Origin: Acidobacteriota bacterium | GTDB lineage: Bacteria > Acidobacteriota > Terriglobia > Acidiferrales > UBA7541 | Length of the DNA stretch: 64,000 nucleotides | Assembly: GCA_013289825.1 (NCBI GenBank) | Contig: JABCZF010000004.1 | Span: 62,001 to 126,000 of the forward strand | Direction: 5' to 3' | Part shown: positions 8,905-17,763 of the stretch, piece after piece | Layout of the letters: each line of letters opens with the position of its first letter | Position numbering within the stretch: the first letter of the stretch is position 1 | The notes under the pieces: generated by a model | Told to the model about the DNA's origin: nothing | Database searches by the model: none | Seen by the model: the letters and a program-made list of their open reading frames with translations, nothing else | Translations under genes and position numbers: made by a program

Positions 8905-11061
8905 CTAGCGTTGCCCTCCGTCACCCAAGCTCTTGAGGAGCTCTTCGGTGCCAACGACTTTTCCGTGAAGCGTACCGGGGATTAGGGTTTCGCGCTCGAT
9001 ATCGCCGGACTTGGCGTCGGCGATGGTGACGTGATTTACGTCGAGAGTGCGGCCCAGGGCGCGCTCGTAGTTGGCTTTGGCTTCCTCAAGATTAGCTAAC
9101 GCGCGAAGCTCCTGGCCCTGGGCGTTGATGAGGTCGCGCTGGGTCTGAATGACCAGGTAGGTGGTGGAGGCCCCCAACTGGTATTTCTTCTGCTCGGCGT
9201 CGAAGGTCTGCTGTTGCAATTCGCGCGCTTTGCTCGCTGCTGCTACTTGCGCACGGTCTTGCGTGAGTTGGATGTAGGAGTTGCGAACGTCAAGAAGCGC
9301 GGCATTTCGCAGTTGCTGTTCCTGCGTCTCCAGTTGCCGTTGCACGAGCAGGGCGCGAGCGTGGAAAGCCTGAGCCGAGCGGTTGCGCAGCGGAAGCGTC
9401 AACGTTAGTTGTCCGGCATATTCAGGGAAGCGATTGTGAAAGATTTGGTTTTGCGCTGTCCCGAAGCCATGCTGAGAGGTGCCCAGTACGGGCGCACTGG
9501 CAGTCGGTTCGAAGATGGGAGTTGGCACGCCGCCAACGTCCACGGTGATGGGGTTGCCGTTGACGTCCACGATGGGCGCCCGCGTGTTGCCTACGGTGGT
9601 CGGGGTGCCGAAAGCGGTGGCGTTTCCTGCTAGCCCGCTGGACAGATAGAACGCGTTCGCGGTGAGCGAGGGTAGCAGGGCGTTCTTGGTAGCGCGAACG
9701 TCGATCTCCGCGTTCTTGAGATTGTAGATCTGTTCCTGAAGTTCGGGCCGCTTGGCAAAAGCTTCCTTAATGGCATCTTCGAAAGAAGCCGCCTCAATGG
9801 TTTCCGGCTGCATAGGCTTGTCCATAGGAACGATCTCCACATTGATGATGTTCGGAGCAAGTGGATCTTTGGAGATAAAATTCTTCAGGGTTTGTTCGTC
9901 CGTGAGCTGGGTCGTCTGCGCGAAGATGAGGGCCTGCGTGTCCGTGGCCACTTCGGATTCAGAACGTGTTACATCCAGGGGCGCGAGACTGCCGATCTCC
10001 AGCTGCTTTTTGTTGTCTTCATAGAGCTTCTGAGCAACCGCAACAGCCTGCTGATTCACTTTGACGTTTTCGCGAGCGAAAACGAGCTCCCAATACGCGG
10101 TGATGGTGTTGGTGATGGTGGTGATGGCTTGTTGGGCGAAGGCCCAGTCTGCGATCTTGCGATTGTTGTTGGCGATGCGAATGTTGCGAGTCCACATCTG
10201 CTTGCCGAAGCCATTCAAGAGAGGCTGGGAAATAGAAACCGAAAGCGTTGAACTTACGTCGGGATTGAAGAAGTTGGCGATGTTCTGGCTCTGGCGGGTG
10301 TTGTTCCAATTTACGGTGAAGTTCGTTCCGGTGTGAAAGGTTTGCGAATACTGGTTACTAAATTGAGTGGAGTGCGTAACCACGGAGGCCACGTTAACGC
10401 CGGCATTGGTGGTTGTACCGGCTCCGGAAGTGAACGGGTTGTTGATCGGTGTGGTGATGTCGGCAACCGAAGCGTTGCTCGTGATCAGAGGATCGAAGTT
10501 CTGAATGAAGAAAGCGAACGGATTAATGGCGGCGGAAGAGGAGCCAATGGCCACGCCAGGCGTAGAGAATCCGGAGTTGCCGGAGTCGGCGTTGAGCAGG
10601 CCGGCGTCCGAGATCCAGGGGTAGTAGCGCTGGACAGCAATGTCCAGGCTGTTTTCGAGCGCCAGCTCGACCGCATCCTGCAGGCTGATCTCCAGCTTGT
10701 TGTCACGAATGAGTTGATCGACGCGAGGTGAGTTGGTGAGCACCGGCGGATCGACGTGCAGCGATTCGTAAGGCTTGAAAATGTTTGGGAAGGCGCGTGC
10801 GCCGCGGTTGTAGTTGTGGCTTGCGACGCCCAGCGAGGCCACCGGGGCGATGGACGAACCACCCGTGGCAGGGGGCGCTGTAGGGGCAGGGTTCGAGGGC
10901 GGATTCTGCGCGGGGCTCTGTGCGAAAACCGGCGAAAGCGGCCCTCCGGCCAAAAGGCCGGCCAAAACGATAACAAACAGCGATCGCGCCCATTCCGAAG
11001 CTGTCCTGCGCGTATTGGCTCCTAAAATGGACCGCTTCAAGGTCCCCCTCAGCGTCTTCAT
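8905..11061 (-). CDS. TolC-family outer-membrane efflux protein (paralogue 1)
   Basis: A 718-residue exported protein with two outer-membrane-efflux repeats. The signal peptide (hydrophobic FVIVLAGLLAGGPLSPVFA, residues ~29-47) is followed by a Pro-rich linker. TolC-type helices appear at ITAYWELVFARENVKVNQQA and again near the end (LRALANLEEAKANYERALGR). It would form a periplasm-spanning outer-membrane channel. It is longer than E. coli TolC (~490) because of an N-terminal extension. The tail (LIPGTLHGKVVGTEEL) and most of the body match the next gene, so the pair arose by tandem duplication. No inner-membrane pump or adaptor gene is nearby. Confidence 0.87.
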   Translation of the reverse strand: MKTLRGTLKRSILGANTRRTASEWARSLFVIVLAGLLAGGPLSPVFAQSPAQNPPSNPAPTAPPATGGSSIAPVASLGVASHNYNRGARAFPNIFKPYESLHVDPPVLTNSPRVDQLIRDNKLEISLQDAVELALENSLDIAVQRYYPWISDAGLLNADSGNSGFSTPGVAIGSSSAAINPFAFFIQNFDPLITSNASVADITTPINNPFTSGAGTTTNAGVNVASVVTHSTQFSNQYSQTFHTGTNFTVNWNNTRQSQNIANFFNPDVSSTLSVSISQPLLNGFGKQMWTRNIRIANNNRKIADWAFAQQAITTITNTITAYWELVFARENVKVNQQAVAVAQKLYEDNKKQLEIGSLAPLDVTRSESEVATDTQALIFAQTTQLTDEQTLKNFISKDPLAPNIINVEIVPMDKPMQPETIEAASFEDAIKEAFAKRPELQEQIYNLKNAEIDVRATKNALLPSLTANAFYLSSGLAGNATAFGTPTTVGNTRAPIVDVNGNPITVDVGGVPTPIFEPTASAPVLGTSQHGFGTAQNQIFHNRFPEYAGQLTLTLPLRNRSAQAFHARALLVQRQLETQEQQLRNAALLDVRNSYIQLTQDRAQVAAASKARELQQQTFDAEQKKYQLGASTTYLVIQTQRDLINAQGQELRALANLEEAKANYERALGRTLDVNHVTIADAKSGDIERETLIPGTLHGKVVGTEELLKSLGDGGQR

Positions 11062-11337
11062 AGTGATCTTTACCCTCGAGATTCTGTCCCATTGGGACGT
11101 TTTTAATTTGACCTAACTCTGTAAAACGCTCGAACCATGGATTTTGTTTCAATTGCGGGCTGGATTTGGGGGCACGAGGCGTAGTAAACCCTGTGCCTTG
11201 AACCAGAAACACGGCCGCGTTAGGTGCAACGAGGATAATGGACATGGGGAGGCAAGACAAGGATTTGGCGGAGCTGAAAGTGAATTGAGACGTTTAGAGG
11301 AAGTTGCCTCGCTGGTCGAAGCAAGTGCGGCGGAGAG
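11062..11337. other. intergenic region between the two tolC-like genes
   Basis: Holds the leader of the first tolC-like gene, including the palindrome at 11086-11098. I see no convincing gene on either strand. An open frame crossing into the second tolC-like gene on the opposite strand is a shadow. Confidence 0.5.
11086..11098 (-). promoter_or_regulatory. palindrome GTCCC-N3-GGGAC in tolC-like leader 1
   Basis: The sequence GTCCCATTGGGAC is a perfect inverted repeat (GTCCCA/TGGGAC around one base). It ends 25 bases upstream of the start codon at 11061. The same element, GTCCCAGCGGGAC, occurs at the same distance before the second tolC-like gene, flanked by conserved CAGAATCT and GAGGG. Candidate operator or RNA hairpin. 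Confidence 0.5.
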
Positions 11338-11394
11338 AAAAAAAGTCAAGAAGAATACGGAGCCACGCATGGTGCCATCGCAGCGTGGCTCCGT
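11338..11394 (-). terminator. terminator hairpin after the second tolC-like gene
   Basis: Perfect 12-base arms ACGGAGCCACGC (11357-11368) and GCGTGGCTCCGT (11383-11394), just beyond the stop at 11402. On the minus strand they are followed by a T-rich stretch ending in a run of seven Ts (complement of 11338-11344). The T run is about 12 bases from the stem, so efficiency is uncertain. Confidence 0.6.
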
Positions 11395-11401
11395 CTCTCG
11401 A

Positions 11402-13540
11402 TTATCGCGAGCCGCCGTCCCTAAAAAGCTCTTCCGTGCCGACGACCTTGCCATGAAGCGTGCCGGGGATCAGGGTTTCGCGTTCGACTTCGCCAGATTT
11501 GGCGTCGGCAATGGTGACGTGATTGACCTCGAGAGTGCGTCCAAGCGCGCGTTCATAGTTGGCTTTGGCCTCCTCGAGATTGGCCAGCGCACGGAGTTCC
11601 GTGCCCTGCGCGGCGATGAGGTCGCGCTGGGTGAGAATCACGTTGTAAACGGTGGACGCTCCAAGCCGGTATTTCTTCTGCTCGGCGTCAAACGTTTCCT
11701 GCTGGAGTTGCCGGGCTTCGCTGGCGGCATCCACCTGGGCCCGGTCTTGCGTTAGGGCGATGTAAGTGTTGCGGACGTCGAGAAGCGCGGCGTTTTTCAA
11801 TTGCTGGAGCGACATCTCCTGCTGGCGCTGGGTGAGGATGGCGCGGACGCTGTCTGCCTGCGCGGAACGGTTGCGCAAGGGCAGACTCAGTGTCAACTGC
11901 GCGGAATAGTCGGGGAAGCGACTGTGGAAGATCTGGCTTTGCGCGGTCGGGAAGCCTTGCTGTTTCGTGCCCATAACAGGAGTCTTCGACTCAGGCTCAA
12001 AAATGGGAACTCCATTGACGAGCACAGGATTGCCATTTTCATCCAAAATCGGCAGTTGCGTGTCGGGGACCAGAATGGAATTCCCTTTGATCGGAGCATT
12101 GCCGGCCAAACCCACGGAGCTGTATTGCCCGCTGAGCGTGAGGGTAGGCAACAGCGCGTTGCGCGTGGCTTGGATATCGATGTCGGCATTCTTCAAATTG
12201 TAGAGTTGCTCTTGAAGCTCAGGCCGTTTCTCGAAGGCTTCTTTGATGGAGTCCTCGAAGGACGGGTTTTCAATCACCGCGGGCTGGGTGGGCTGGTCGG
12301 TGGTGATGATCTCGACGTTTACCACATCCGGCGCCAACGGATCCTTGGTGATGGCATTCTTCAGGATTTGTTCGTCTTGCAGCTGAACCGTTCGCGCCAC
12401 GATGAGATTTTGACGGTCGGTGGCTACTTCGGACTGGGCGCGCGTTACGTCCAAAGGCGCCATGGTGCCGGCATCGAGCTGTTTCTTGTTGTCGCTGTAA
12501 AGTTTTTGGGAAACGGTCAGAGCCTGCTCGTCGACTTTGACGTTGGCGCGCGCGAAAACGAGTTCCCAATAAGCGGTGATGGTGTTCGTGACGGCGGTGA
12601 TGGCTTGCTGCGCAAAGGCCCAGTCCGCGATTTTGCGGTTGTTTTTTGCGATGCGGATGTTGCGGGTGTTGACGGCGATGCCGAAGCCGTTCAATAGCGC
12701 TTGCGTGAAACCGATCGTCAAGGTGGACTGAACGGCGGGGTTAAAGAGGTTGGCCAGGGAGGTCGAGCTGGTGCGCGAATTGTTCCAACTGGCAGTCAGG
12801 TTGGTCCCCGTTTCGAAGCCGCGTGAAAATTGGTTATTGAATGCCGTGGTGTGGGTCTGGAGAGTTGTGAGAGTGGCGACGCCGGCAGCGCCGGTCCCGG
12901 AGATCAAGGGATTGTTGACGGGCGTGGAGCGATCATCGATAAGAATAGTGCTTGTGACCGTCGGGTCGTAGGAGAAACTGGGAAGGAAGGCGGTGGAGGA
13001 AGCAAACAGGCCGCCAGGCGTTGCATAGCCCGAGCCGCCGGCTTTGGCTTTGAGAATCGAGGCGTCCGCGATCCACGGGTAATATCGCTGGACGCCGATG
13101 TCCAGACTGTTTTCGAGGGCGAGTTCGACGGCGTCCTGCAGGCTTAGCGCAAGCTTGCCATCGTGGATGAACTGCTGGAGCCGCGGCGAATTGGTGATGA
13201 CCGGTTCATCGATGTGGATCTGTTGATAAGGCTTGAGCAGATCGGGAAATGCGCGGGGGCCGCCCGTGAAATTGTATTTGGCTAGGCCCAGTGAGCTTAC
13301 CGGAGCGATGGAGGAGCCCTCGGTCGCTAGCGACGTCGTTGGGGCCGGGTTCGACGGCGGGTTTTGAGCCGCGCTTTGTGCGAAAGCGGGCGAAAGAGGA
13401 CCAATCGCAAGCATGGCGGCCATGAAAAACGCCAAGAGAGACTTGCCCGCCCGCCATCCGGGCACCTCGGAAAATAAACCGGACCGCTTTGTGCTGACCA
13501 GCAATAGAAAAGACTTCGCGGTCTCACAGAGAGTCGTCAT
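11402..13540 (-). CDS. TolC-family outer-membrane efflux protein (paralogue 2)
   Basis: A 712-residue paralogue of the neighbouring TolC-like protein, with the same order of parts: hydrophobic signal segment ending PAFAQ, Pro-rich linker, two efflux repeats (ITAYWELVFARANVKVDEQA and LEEAKANYERALGR) and the shared tail LIPGTLHGKVVGTEELF. The open frame extends to 13654, but the start is placed at ATG 13540. Alignment of the two leaders puts this ATG opposite the start of paralogue 1, with GAGGGG about 11 bases upstream. ATG 13546 is also possible. A tandem pair without pump genes suggests channels shared with pumps elsewhere. Confidence 0.87.
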   Translation of the reverse strand: MTTLCETAKSFLLLVSTKRSGLFSEVPGWRAGKSLLAFFMAAMLAIGPLSPAFAQSAAQNPPSNPAPTTSLATEGSSIAPVSSLGLAKYNFTGGPRAFPDLLKPYQQIHIDEPVITNSPRLQQFIHDGKLALSLQDAVELALENSLDIGVQRYYPWIADASILKAKAGGSGYATPGGLFASSTAFLPSFSYDPTVTSTILIDDRSTPVNNPLISGTGAAGVATLTTLQTHTTAFNNQFSRGFETGTNLTASWNNSRTSSTSLANLFNPAVQSTLTIGFTQALLNGFGIAVNTRNIRIAKNNRKIADWAFAQQAITAVTNTITAYWELVFARANVKVDEQALTVSQKLYSDNKKQLDAGTMAPLDVTRAQSEVATDRQNLIVARTVQLQDEQILKNAITKDPLAPDVVNVEIITTDQPTQPAVIENPSFEDSIKEAFEKRPELQEQLYNLKNADIDIQATRNALLPTLTLSGQYSSVGLAGNAPIKGNSILVPDTQLPILDENGNPVLVNGVPIFEPESKTPVMGTKQQGFPTAQSQIFHSRFPDYSAQLTLSLPLRNRSAQADSVRAILTQRQQEMSLQQLKNAALLDVRNTYIALTQDRAQVDAASEARQLQQETFDAEQKKYRLGASTVYNVILTQRDLIAAQGTELRALANLEEAKANYERALGRTLEVNHVTIADAKSGEVERETLIPGTLHGKVVGTEELFRDGGSR

Positions 13541-13564
13541 GATCATTTTTCCCCTCAAGATTCT

Positions 13565-13577
13565 GTCCCAGCGGGAC
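13565..13577 (-). promoter_or_regulatory. palindrome GTCCC-N3-GGGAC in tolC-like leader 2
   Basis: GTCCCAGCGGGAC, with 5-base perfect arms, ends 25 bases upstream of ATG 13540. Position and flanks match the element before paralogue 1, although the three central bases differ. This favours a selected site. Confidence 0.5.
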
Positions 13578-13867
13578 TCATTTATTTGCTTCTGACAATG
13601 TGGAACGTGCCCTGAACAGGTGTTGGTACACTTAGTTGGCCGGTTTCTTGCCACACGGAAGGAAAGCTTCGGGAGCGTGGCTGCGAGATAGGGCTATCGA
13701 GGGGCATCCTTCACAGTTTGGCCCAGAGAGCAGCCAGAACGTCTTGGCGCAGCCCGGAAACTGGTCCTGCAGTTTAGCAGCAGGCCCATTCCTTGACAAC
13801 GCGGCGCGCCGCGGCTAGGCTGCTGACGATTTGATGTTTAGTGGCGATTCGCGGTTAGCAGAAAACG
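13578..13867. other. divergent region between tolC-like gene 2 and pyrE
   Basis: About 290 bases holding the upstream part of the tolC-like promoter and the pyrE promoter candidate at 13793-13821. No gene seen. Confidence 0.5.
13793..13821 (+). promoter_or_regulatory. putative sigma-70-type promoter for pyrE
   Basis: A perfect -35 TTGACA (13793-13798) and a -10-like TAGGCT (13816-13821) are 17 bases apart. The GC-rich spacer contains the palindrome GCGGCGCGCCGC. The pyrE start lies 46 bases downstream. Confidence 0.45.
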
Positions 13868-14485
13868 ATGCTTTCACGAGAAGAATTGCTGCGCCTGTTT
13901 GAGTCCGCCGGAGCCATCCGCAACGGCCACTTTGAGCTTACCAGCGGCTTGCATAGCGGGACTTATGTGCAGTGTGCGCTGGTACTGCAGTATCCGCGCT
14001 TCGCCGAGAAACTTGGCCAGGCGCTGGCCGCGTTATTTTCGGACGCGGTCATCGGTGCCGTTGTTTCGCCCGCATTGGGAGGGGTGATTATTGGGCAGGA
14101 AGTCGCCCGCGCCCTGCCGGAACCAAAGGGATCCGCGGGCCGGGGAGTGCCGGCTATTTTCGCCGAGCGCGACGCCAGCGGCACGATGACTTTGCGGCGC
14201 GGGTTTTCACTCGAACGCGATGAGCATGTGCTGGTGATCGAAGATGTCTGGACGACGGGCGGGTCGACGCAGGAAACCATCCAAGTCGTTGAGGAAGCCG
14301 GCGGGCGAGTCGTTGCTGCTGGGGCTTTGATCGATCGCAGCGGCGGCACGCTTGAACTCGGAGTCGAGACACAGGCTTTGCTGGACCTGCCCATCGCCAA
14401 ATACGAACCCGAGGATTGCCCGCTGTGCCGCGAGGGTGGGGCCGCGGTGAAGCCCGGCAGTCGCTTCGCGCGCACTGCTCCGTGA
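13868..14485 (+). CDS. pyrE: orotate phosphoribosyltransferase
   Basis: A 205-residue type I phosphoribosyltransferase that makes OMP from orotate and PRPP in pyrimidine synthesis. The start is typical (ELLRLFESAGAIRNGHFELTSGLHSGTYVQ). The PRPP-binding loop VLVIEDVWTTGGSTQETI lies near residue 120, and the flexible-loop region around FAERDASGTMTLRRGF is present. No other pyrimidine gene is adjacent; truA follows after 72 bases. A short Cys pair (EDCPLCREG) near the C-terminus is seen in some homologues. No strong Shine-Dalgarno precedes ATG 13868. Confidence 0.93.
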   Translation: MLSREELLRLFESAGAIRNGHFELTSGLHSGTYVQCALVLQYPRFAEKLGQALAALFSDAVIGAVVSPALGGVIIGQEVARALPEPKGSAGRGVPAIFAERDASGTMTLRRGFSLERDEHVLVIEDVWTTGGSTQETIQVVEEAGGRVVAAGALIDRSGGTLELGVETQALLDLPIAKYEPEDCPLCREGGAAVKPGSRFARTAP

Positions 14486-14557
14486 CGCGTCCAAAACACT
14501 TGCCGAATCCGATCGATCTTCTCGAAATCGATCCCTAGAAGTAGAACGCTCCCCTTC

Positions 14558-15340
14558 ATGCGCCATTTCAAGATCACTATCGCTTACGACGGAACAGACT
14601 TTCACGGCTGGCAGATGCAGTCCAACAAGCCCACGATTCAGGGCGAGATTTCCAGTGTGTTAAGCCGGCTGACGCAGGAAAACGTGGCGCTCCATGGCGC
14701 GGGACGGACGGACGCGGGCGTGCACGCGCTGGGGCAGGTGGCTAGCTTTCGCACGCAATCGGGATTGTCAGCAGGTGAGTTTCAACGCGCTTTGAATGCC
14801 TTGCTACCTCCTACGATTCGCATCGTTGGCGCCGAAGAGGTGGGCCCGGATTTTCATGCGCGTTGGTCGGCTCTCGGAAAAATTTATCGTTACCGTTTGT
14901 ATCGCGGGAAAGTCGTTCCGCCTGCGGTGTGGCGCTACGTGCTGCACTATCCCTTTCCGCTCGATGAAGAGGCCATGCGTGTCGCGGCCTCGCGCTATGT
15001 CGGCCCGCACGATTTTGCTTCCTTCACAGCCTCCACGGGTTCTGAGGACGACGACAAGGAGCGCTCCACGGTCCGCGAGATTTATGCCAGCGAGTTAGTG
15101 CGCAGCGAAGACGGCCAAGAGCTTGTCTATACCGTGCGCGGCCGTTCGTTCCTGCGCTACATGGTCCGAAAGATGGTCGGCACGCTTCTGGATGTCGGCC
15201 GCGGAAAGCTCGTGCCCGACGATATTCTGCGCCTCTATCAGCTGCGGGATCGCGCCAAGTCCGGGCCTACCGTGCCTCCTCAGGGCCTGTGCATGGTGCA
15301 GGTCATGCATGACGAAGCTTGGCGCATCGGCCAGGCTTAG
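14558..15340 (+). CDS. truA: tRNA pseudouridine(38-40) synthase
   Basis: A 260-residue TruA, converting uridines 38-40 of tRNA anticodon arms to pseudouridine. The catalytic aspartate lies in GAGRTDAGVHALGQVASF near residue 52, and the start FKITIAYDGTDFHGWQMQ is canonical. The C-terminal conserved region FLRYMVRKMVGTLLDVGRGK near residue 200 is also present. Length is normal. It follows pyrE on the same strand and precedes the toxin-antitoxin promoter. Confidence 0.95.
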   Translation: MRHFKITIAYDGTDFHGWQMQSNKPTIQGEISSVLSRLTQENVALHGAGRTDAGVHALGQVASFRTQSGLSAGEFQRALNALLPPTIRIVGAEEVGPDFHARWSALGKIYRYRLYRGKVVPPAVWRYVLHYPFPLDEEAMRVAASRYVGPHDFASFTASTGSEDDDKERSTVREIYASELVRSEDGQELVYTVRGRSFLRYMVRKMVGTLLDVGRGKLVPDDILRLYQLRDRAKSGPTVPPQGLCMVQVMHDEAWRIGQA

Positions 15341-15370
15341 CGCGGGCTCAGGCCTTTTGGGAATTGAGGG

Positions 15371-15407
15371 TTGAAAAACACGAAGTTAGCTAATATACTT
15401 AGCTAAC
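15371..15407 (+). promoter_or_regulatory. toxin-antitoxin promoter with overlapping palindromic operator
   Basis: -35 TTGAAA (15371-15376) and -10 TATACT (15394-15399) are 17 bases apart. A perfect palindrome, GTTAGCTAA (15385-15393) and TTAGCTAAC (15399-15407) around TATAC, overlays the -10. The ATG at 15409 follows one base after it, so transcription would begin at or just before the start codon. This is the expected form of an autorepressed operator bound by the antitoxin. Confidence 0.7.
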
Positions 15408-15408
15408 C

Positions 15409-15639
15409 ATGTACACCGTACACCAAACCAAGACGAATCTATCGAAACTGCTCCGCAAGGTTGCTAACGGAGAAGAGGTGATCATCGCCCGTGGCAAGGA
15501 ACCCGTGGCGCGGATTGTCCCTTTTTCCAAGCGCCCGAAGAAGCGTGTCCCAGGCAGTCTTAAGGGGCGAATTCACATCCACCCATCGTTCTTTGACCCG
15601 ATGACCAAAGAAGAGCTGGCGCTGTGGGGGATCGAGTGA
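15409..15639 (+). CDS. type II antitoxin, Phd/YefM family
   Basis: A 76-residue antitoxin. The N-terminal dimerisation and DNA-binding part (MYTVHQTKTNLSKLLRKV, then NGEEVIIARGKEPVARIVPF) is the Phd/YefM pattern. The tail, about residues 45-76, should neutralise the toxin. The gene begins directly after the palindromic operator with no room for a Shine-Dalgarno, and its stop overlaps the toxin start by 4 bases. It probably represses its own operon together with the toxin. Confidence 0.88.
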   Translation: MYTVHQTKTNLSKLLRKVANGEEVIIARGKEPVARIVPFSKRPKKRVPGSLKGRIHIHPSFFDPMTKEELALWGIE

Positions 15640-16022
15640 GCAGCGTTTTGCTCGATACGCACGTTCTGTTGTGGTGGTTCCAAGCATCACGCAGACTGTC
15701 CCCGAAGGCGCTAGCAGTGTTCCGCGATCCCGAAACCACGGTGCTCGTGTCAGCCGCATGCGCCTGGGAAATTGCAATAAAGCATAAGGCTGGAAGGCTA
15801 GAGGCCGCGGATTTGGTAGCCAATTTCGAAGCCCGCCTCGAAGGTGACAGATTTTTGGAACTGCCGATCACTGTGGCGCACGCAGTCCGCGCGGGCATGC
15901 TTAAGGAAAGTCACGAGGATCCATTCGACCGCATGTTGATCGCACAGGCGCAGTGTGAAGGCGTTCCTGTTTTAACCACCGACAAGAGATTTGAGGAGTA
16001 CGATGTTCAACGCATCTGGTGA
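15636..16022 (+). CDS. PIN-domain ribonuclease toxin, VapC-like
   Basis: A 128-residue PIN-domain protein. The four acidic metal-binding positions are visible: LLDTHVLLWW (Asp6), AACAWEIAIK (Glu near 42), EDPFDRMLIAQA (Asp near 97) and LTTDKRF (Asp near 116). It should cleave RNA when released from the antitoxin. GTG 15636 overlaps the antitoxin TGA (GTGA), giving translational coupling. An alternative GTG at 15624 adds four residues. The pair looks intact. Confidence 0.9.
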   Translation: MSSVLLDTHVLLWWFQASRRLSPKALAVFRDPETTVLVSAACAWEIAIKHKAGRLEAADLVANFEARLEGDRFLELPITVAHAVRAGMLKESHEDPFDRMLIAQAQCEGVPVLTTDKRFEEYDVQRIW

Positions 16023-16114
16023 GGCTATTCTTGGAAATTAATTTGAGCGCTACGGCCCTGGTTCCCCATCGAGAGACGGTGCTATTGCCTCTGAAAGTCG
16101 GCTAGAATTTGCCT

Positions 16115-17686
16115 ATGGCATCCGCAGCCATCCCCGTCGAGACGATTCCATCGATTGATCCTGCTACGAGCAAAATTCTTGCACAGTTTGAGAGGACGCC
16201 GTCGGCTGCGCTGCCTGAAATTGTAGTGCGGGCGCGCTCGGCACAGTCCGCGTGGTGCGGAGTGCCGATCGAGAAGCGCTGCGCGCAACTGCGCTTATTA
16301 CGCGACCGCATTATGGTTTCGAGGAATGCGTTGGCTGACGCCGTTGTCGCTGAGTCCGGGAAGCCGCGCGTGGAGGCGCTTTTCGCGGACCTTTTTGTTG
16401 CGCTCGACACTGCCGAATACTTTTCAAAACATGGCGCGAAGCTTTTGCGGCCGGAACGCGTACCGCACCATAGCAGCGCCGGGAAAGCGAAGTTCGGCCG
16501 CTTGTTTTACGATCCCGTTGGTGTCATCGGCATCATCAGTTCCTGGAATTATCCGCTGGCCATTCCGCTTGGCCAGATTGTTCCGGCGCTGGCCGCGGGC
16601 AACGCCGTCGTCTCGAAGACCAGCGATTTCACTCCGCAATGCGGCGCGCTGATCGAAAAGCTTTTCGCTGACGCTGGTTTCCCCAAAAACCTGGTCACCG
16701 TCATTCAGGGTGGCGGGGAAGTCGGCCAGGCGCTGATCGAGGCGGCTCCCGACAAAATCATGTTCACGGGGAGCGTGGCTACCGGCCGCCGCGTCGCGGA
16801 AGCTTGTGCGAAAAAACTGATTTCCAGCGTGCTTGAACTGGGCGGCAAGGACGCCATGATAGTTCTCGCGGACGCGAATGTAGACGTCGCGTCGAGCGCC
16901 GCCGTTTGGGGCAGCTATACGAATTGCGGGCAAGTATGTCTTTCTGTCGAGCGGCTTTTCGTGGAACAGTCCATCGAGGAAGAGTTTCTTGCGCTTTGCG
17001 TCGAGAAAACCAAGAAGCTGCGCCTTGGCCCAGGACGGGATCCGGCGACCGACGTTGGCCCGCTTATTCGACCTCAGCATGTTCAGCGGTTGAGCGATCT
17101 GGTCAATGACGCCGTGGCGCGCGGCGCTCGGGTACTTTGCGGCGGGAAACCTCGCCCTGAACTTGGCGCAAATTTCTTTGCGCCAACCGTCATTGCCGGT
17201 GTGAATCGCTCGATGAAGCTCTTCGAGGAAGAAACTTTCGGCCCCATACTCGCCGTGCAGTCCGTCGAAGACGCCGAAGAAGCTATCGTTCGCGCGAACG
17301 ACTCCGCATTTGCTTTGGCGGCAAGCGTTTGGACGAGCGACGGGAAACGCGGGCAAGCCCTTGCCGCGCGCTTGCGGGCTGGCGCGGTCATGGTGAACGA
17401 TGCCATCAGCTATTTCGGCATTGCGGAAGCGCCGCACGGAGGTTCGGGCGCCAGCGGATGGGGCCGCACTCACGGTAAAGCCGGCTTACTCGAGATGGTC
17501 CAGCAGAAATATATCGATGTGGACCGCCTGCCGGGGCGCGAAAAGCCGTGGTGGTACCGTTATGGAACGGATTTGGAGCGCGCCGCCGACGCGTTTTTAC
17601 AGTTTGAATTCGGCACAGGCCTCGTCAGAAGGTTGCGGAATGCCCGCGGGGCGCTCGCGACCATGTTTCGCGATCACCGTTTTTAG
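16115..17686 (+). CDS. NAD(P)-dependent aldehyde dehydrogenase family protein
   Basis: A 523-residue aldehyde dehydrogenase oxidising an unidentified aldehyde. Cofactor-binding segments are GIISSWNYPLAIPLGQI near residue 142 and FTGSVATGRRVAEAC near 219. The catalytic glutamate lies in LELGGKDAMIV near 244 and the cysteine in NCGQVCLSVER near 280. The family signature EEETFGPILAV is near 373. ATG 16115 is taken as start; two upstream in-frame codons from 16109 are possible. The C-terminal ~50 residues, after GREKPWWYRYG, extend beyond the core. Confidence 0.88.
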   Translation: MASAAIPVETIPSIDPATSKILAQFERTPSAALPEIVVRARSAQSAWCGVPIEKRCAQLRLLRDRIMVSRNALADAVVAESGKPRVEALFADLFVALDTAEYFSKHGAKLLRPERVPHHSSAGKAKFGRLFYDPVGVIGIISSWNYPLAIPLGQIVPALAAGNAVVSKTSDFTPQCGALIEKLFADAGFPKNLVTVIQGGGEVGQALIEAAPDKIMFTGSVATGRRVAEACAKKLISSVLELGGKDAMIVLADANVDVASSAAVWGSYTNCGQVCLSVERLFVEQSIEEEFLALCVEKTKKLRLGPGRDPATDVGPLIRPQHVQRLSDLVNDAVARGARVLCGGKPRPELGANFFAPTVIAGVNRSMKLFEEETFGPILAVQSVEDAEEAIVRANDSAFALAASVWTSDGKRGQALAARLRAGAVMVNDAISYFGIAEAPHGGSGASGWGRTHGKAGLLEMVQQKYIDVDRLPGREKPWWYRYGTDLERAADAFLQFEFGTGLVRRLRNARGALATMFRDHRF

Positions 17687-17763
17687 TTTGGGCGCCGATC
17701 GAGCCGATCGAGTCACCGTGCGGACAGTGAGCGCAAGAGGAGATACAAAGGAAGGCCAGCCCG

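Noticed and set aside
8905-13540. Tandem tolC genes as a frame-broken single gene
   Set aside because: Both copies have their own signal peptide, ribosome-binding site, complete repeats, stop and terminator.
13655-13867. Possible tRNA or small RNA before pyrE
   Set aside because: No cloverleaf arms or T-loop sequence could be fitted; only a promoter candidate remains.
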